Positions 5,824 through 6,959 of a DNA stretch of 6,959 nucleotides are shown piece by piece. The position numbers and the translations under genes are program-made. The notes under the pieces are model-generated. The model was not told the DNA's origin and did not search any database. It was given only the letters and a program-made list of their open reading frames with translations. Each line of letters opens with the position of its first letter. Position 1 is the stretch's first letter. The stretch is from Candidatus Omnitrophota bacterium (GTDB lineage: Bacteria > Omnitrophota > Gorgyraeia > 2-02-FULL-51-18 > JAGOUK01), in contig JADGBA010000066.1 in NCBI GenBank assembly GCA_015231685.1, forward strand, positions 1-6,959. The letters run 5' to 3'.

Positions 5824-6839
5824 CGCCTCACCTCCGCCGCCACGCGGCGTCTCTCGGAAATCATCGCTTCGGCCACCAACAAGAGCAGCGCGATGATCAG
5901 AAAAATCTGAAAACGGTTTTCGTACCGCTTCTGCCGGACGGATTCGAGTTCGCGCTTTTCCATCTTGGAGACCTCGTCGTCATACATTTCGTCCAAAGGA
6001 AAGCTGCCTCCGCCAATAAGCCCCATCTTCCCTCCGGTTTTCAGCGCGATCTTCTGAAGAAGGACATCATCCCGCTTCGAGAGCACCACCTGACCCGAGC
6101 GGTCCTTCACGTATCCGGTTTGGCCGTCGGCCAGCGTCTCGGGAATGGGCGAGCCTTCGCGCTTTCCGATGCCGATCGGGAAGATCACAATCCCCTGGTC
6201 CTTCGCCTCCCGGGCCGCCGTCTCAGCGCTCGCGCTGTGGTCCTCTCCGTCGGTGATGAGGAAGAGCACGCGGTGTTTCTTTTCGTGGCCTTCGAAGGCC
6301 GCGGTGGCCGTGCGGATCGCGCCCCCGATATCCGTCCCGCCCAAAGGAATAATGTCCGGATCGAGATGGTCCACAAAGAGCTTGGACGTCCCATAATCCA
6401 GAGTCAGCGGACAGGACAAGAACGATGTACCGGCGAAGGCGACAATTCCGATGCGGTCCCCCTGAAGGCGGTTGATGAGACTCTTCACTTCACGCTGGGC
6501 GGCCTCAAGACGGTTGGGCTTCACGTCCTCAGCCAGCATGCTCTTGGAAACATCCAGCGCCACGATGATGTCGAGGCCGCGCCTTTTGACCTCCTGCCAC
6601 TCATAGCCCCATTTGGGCTGAGCGAGGGCCGCCACGGTCATGGCGAGGGCCGCCAGGAGAATCAGGGTCTTGAGCCGGCGCCGGGGCCGGCTCACCGCGC
6701 GCGACAAAACTTCCGACAGCGCGCTTCCGGTGAACCGCTCCAGGGCCCGCTGACGGGCACGACGGGCAAACACCACAAACACCGCCAGCGCCGGAATCAG
6801 GGCCAGCATCCATAAGGCGTGAGGATTTCCCCAGATCAT
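5820..6839 (-). CDS. batB: BatB, membrane-anchored von Willebrand factor A domain protein
   Basis: 339 residues, typical of BatA/BatB. Seen: membrane helix at about 8-24, Arg-rich loop, second helix at about 56-74 followed by QPKWGYEW, a VWA domain at about 88-285, and a third helix at about 311-325 with a basic cytosolic end. The metal-binding MIDAS site is complete: DVSKS at 96-100, T169 in GGTDIGGAI, and D197 in ITDGED. It therefore should bind Mg2+ and a protein ligand in the space outside the inner membrane. In the family, BatA and BatB associate with each other and with the TPR Bat proteins; a role in oxidative stress was proposed from Bacteroides fragilis but is disputed elsewhere. The ATG at 6839 overlaps the stop of the batA-like gene (ATGA), with GAGGA at 6847-6851 seven bases upstream. 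Assignment as BatB and not BatA follows from gene order. Confidence 0.94.
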   Translation of the reverse strand: MIWGNPHALWMLALIPALAVFVVFARRARQRALERFTGSALSEVLSRAVSRPRRRLKTLILLAALAMTVAALAQPKWGYEWQEVKRRGLDIIVALDVSKSMLAEDVKPNRLEAAQREVKSLINRLQGDRIGIVAFAGTSFLSCPLTLDYGTSKLFVDHLDPDIIPLGGTDIGGAIRTATAAFEGHEKKHRVLFLITDGEDHSASAETAAREAKDQGIVIFPIGIGKREGSPIPETLADGQTGYVKDRSGQVVLSKRDDVLLQKIALKTGGKMGLIGGGSFPLDEMYDDEVSKMEKRELESVRQKRYENRFQIFLIIALLLLVAEAMISERRRVAAEVRR

Positions 6840-6959
6840 GGCAGTGTCCTCAATACGGTTTCGTCCACAATCATGCTCAAGATAACCAGCGCCATCGCCA
6901 AAAGAACCAGGGGCGGAAAGTGCTCATGATAATCCGTGTACAGATTGTTCTCGATCTTG
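6836..6959 (-). CDS. batA: BatA C-terminus (runs off right edge)
   Basis: Only the last 40 residues are visible. They read KIENNLYTDYHEHF, then a hydrophobic helix at about positions 15-31 (PPLVLLAMALVILSMIV), then DETVLRTLP and the stop. A Tyr-x-x-x-His/Glu-x-Phe segment before a last membrane helix ending in an Arg-Leu-Pro-like tail is the usual end of BatA VWA proteins. Its position directly before batB with an ATGA overlap supports this. The VWA domain itself is outside the window, so the name rests on the tail and the gene order. Confidence 0.75.
   Translation of the reverse strand, partial: KIENNLYTDYHEHFPPLVLLAMALVILSMIVDETVLRTLP

Overview
The window reads as ordinary bacterial chromosome of moderately high GC. 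Every convincing gene lies on the minus strand, so transcription runs from high to low coordinates. Two gene groups are present. The upstream one is a Bat (Bacteroides aerotolerance) operon in the canonical order batA-batB-batC-batD-batE; batA is cut by the right edge. The downstream one is a pair, mgtE (Mg2+ channel/transporter) then leuS (leucyl-tRNA synthetase); leuS is cut by the left edge.

The host is probably an uncultivated Gram-negative bacterium. The Bat proteins carry export signals and membrane anchors suited to an envelope complex. The LeuS fragment is of the type I associate with Bacteroidota and the Planctomycetes-Verrucomicrobia-Chlamydiae group: an extended HVGH region, and SERGGHP where the second zinc Cys pair of other LeuRS enzymes would be. 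A PVC-type or Omnitrophota-like lineage is my best guess, but this rests on motif memory and not on a search.

Layout by increasing coordinate: leuS N-terminal part (1-721); mgtE (718-2100); an intergenic region of about 180 bp (2101-2280) with an AT-rich mgtE promoter candidate, a small palindrome and a palindromic repeat module; batE (2281-3048); batD (3045-4982); batC (4963-5823); batB (5820-6839); batA tail (6836-6959). The junctions batA/batB, batB/batC and batD/batE are 4-base ATGA overlaps. mgtE/leuS is a 4-base GTGA overlap. batC/batD overlap by about 20 bases. This points to tight translational coupling within each group.

In the Bat system, BatA and BatB are membrane-anchored von Willebrand A proteins, BatC and BatE are TPR proteins, and BatD is a large exported protein with one C-terminal membrane anchor. 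They are thought to form an envelope complex, usually encoded with a MoxR-type AAA+ ATPase and a DUF58 protein, which would lie to the right of this window. The biochemical role of the complex is not settled.

I see no CRISPR array, transposase gene, RNA gene or new multi-gene system. The least ordinary part is the intergenic module at 2168-2285, built from three copies of a near-palindrome (core GGGACTGTCCC). It looks like a REP/BIME-type element, with one inverted pair and one 42-bp tandem duplication, abutting the batE stop codon. mgtE also has a TATAAT only eight bases before its GTG and no Shine-Dalgarno sequence, which suggests a leaderless transcript.
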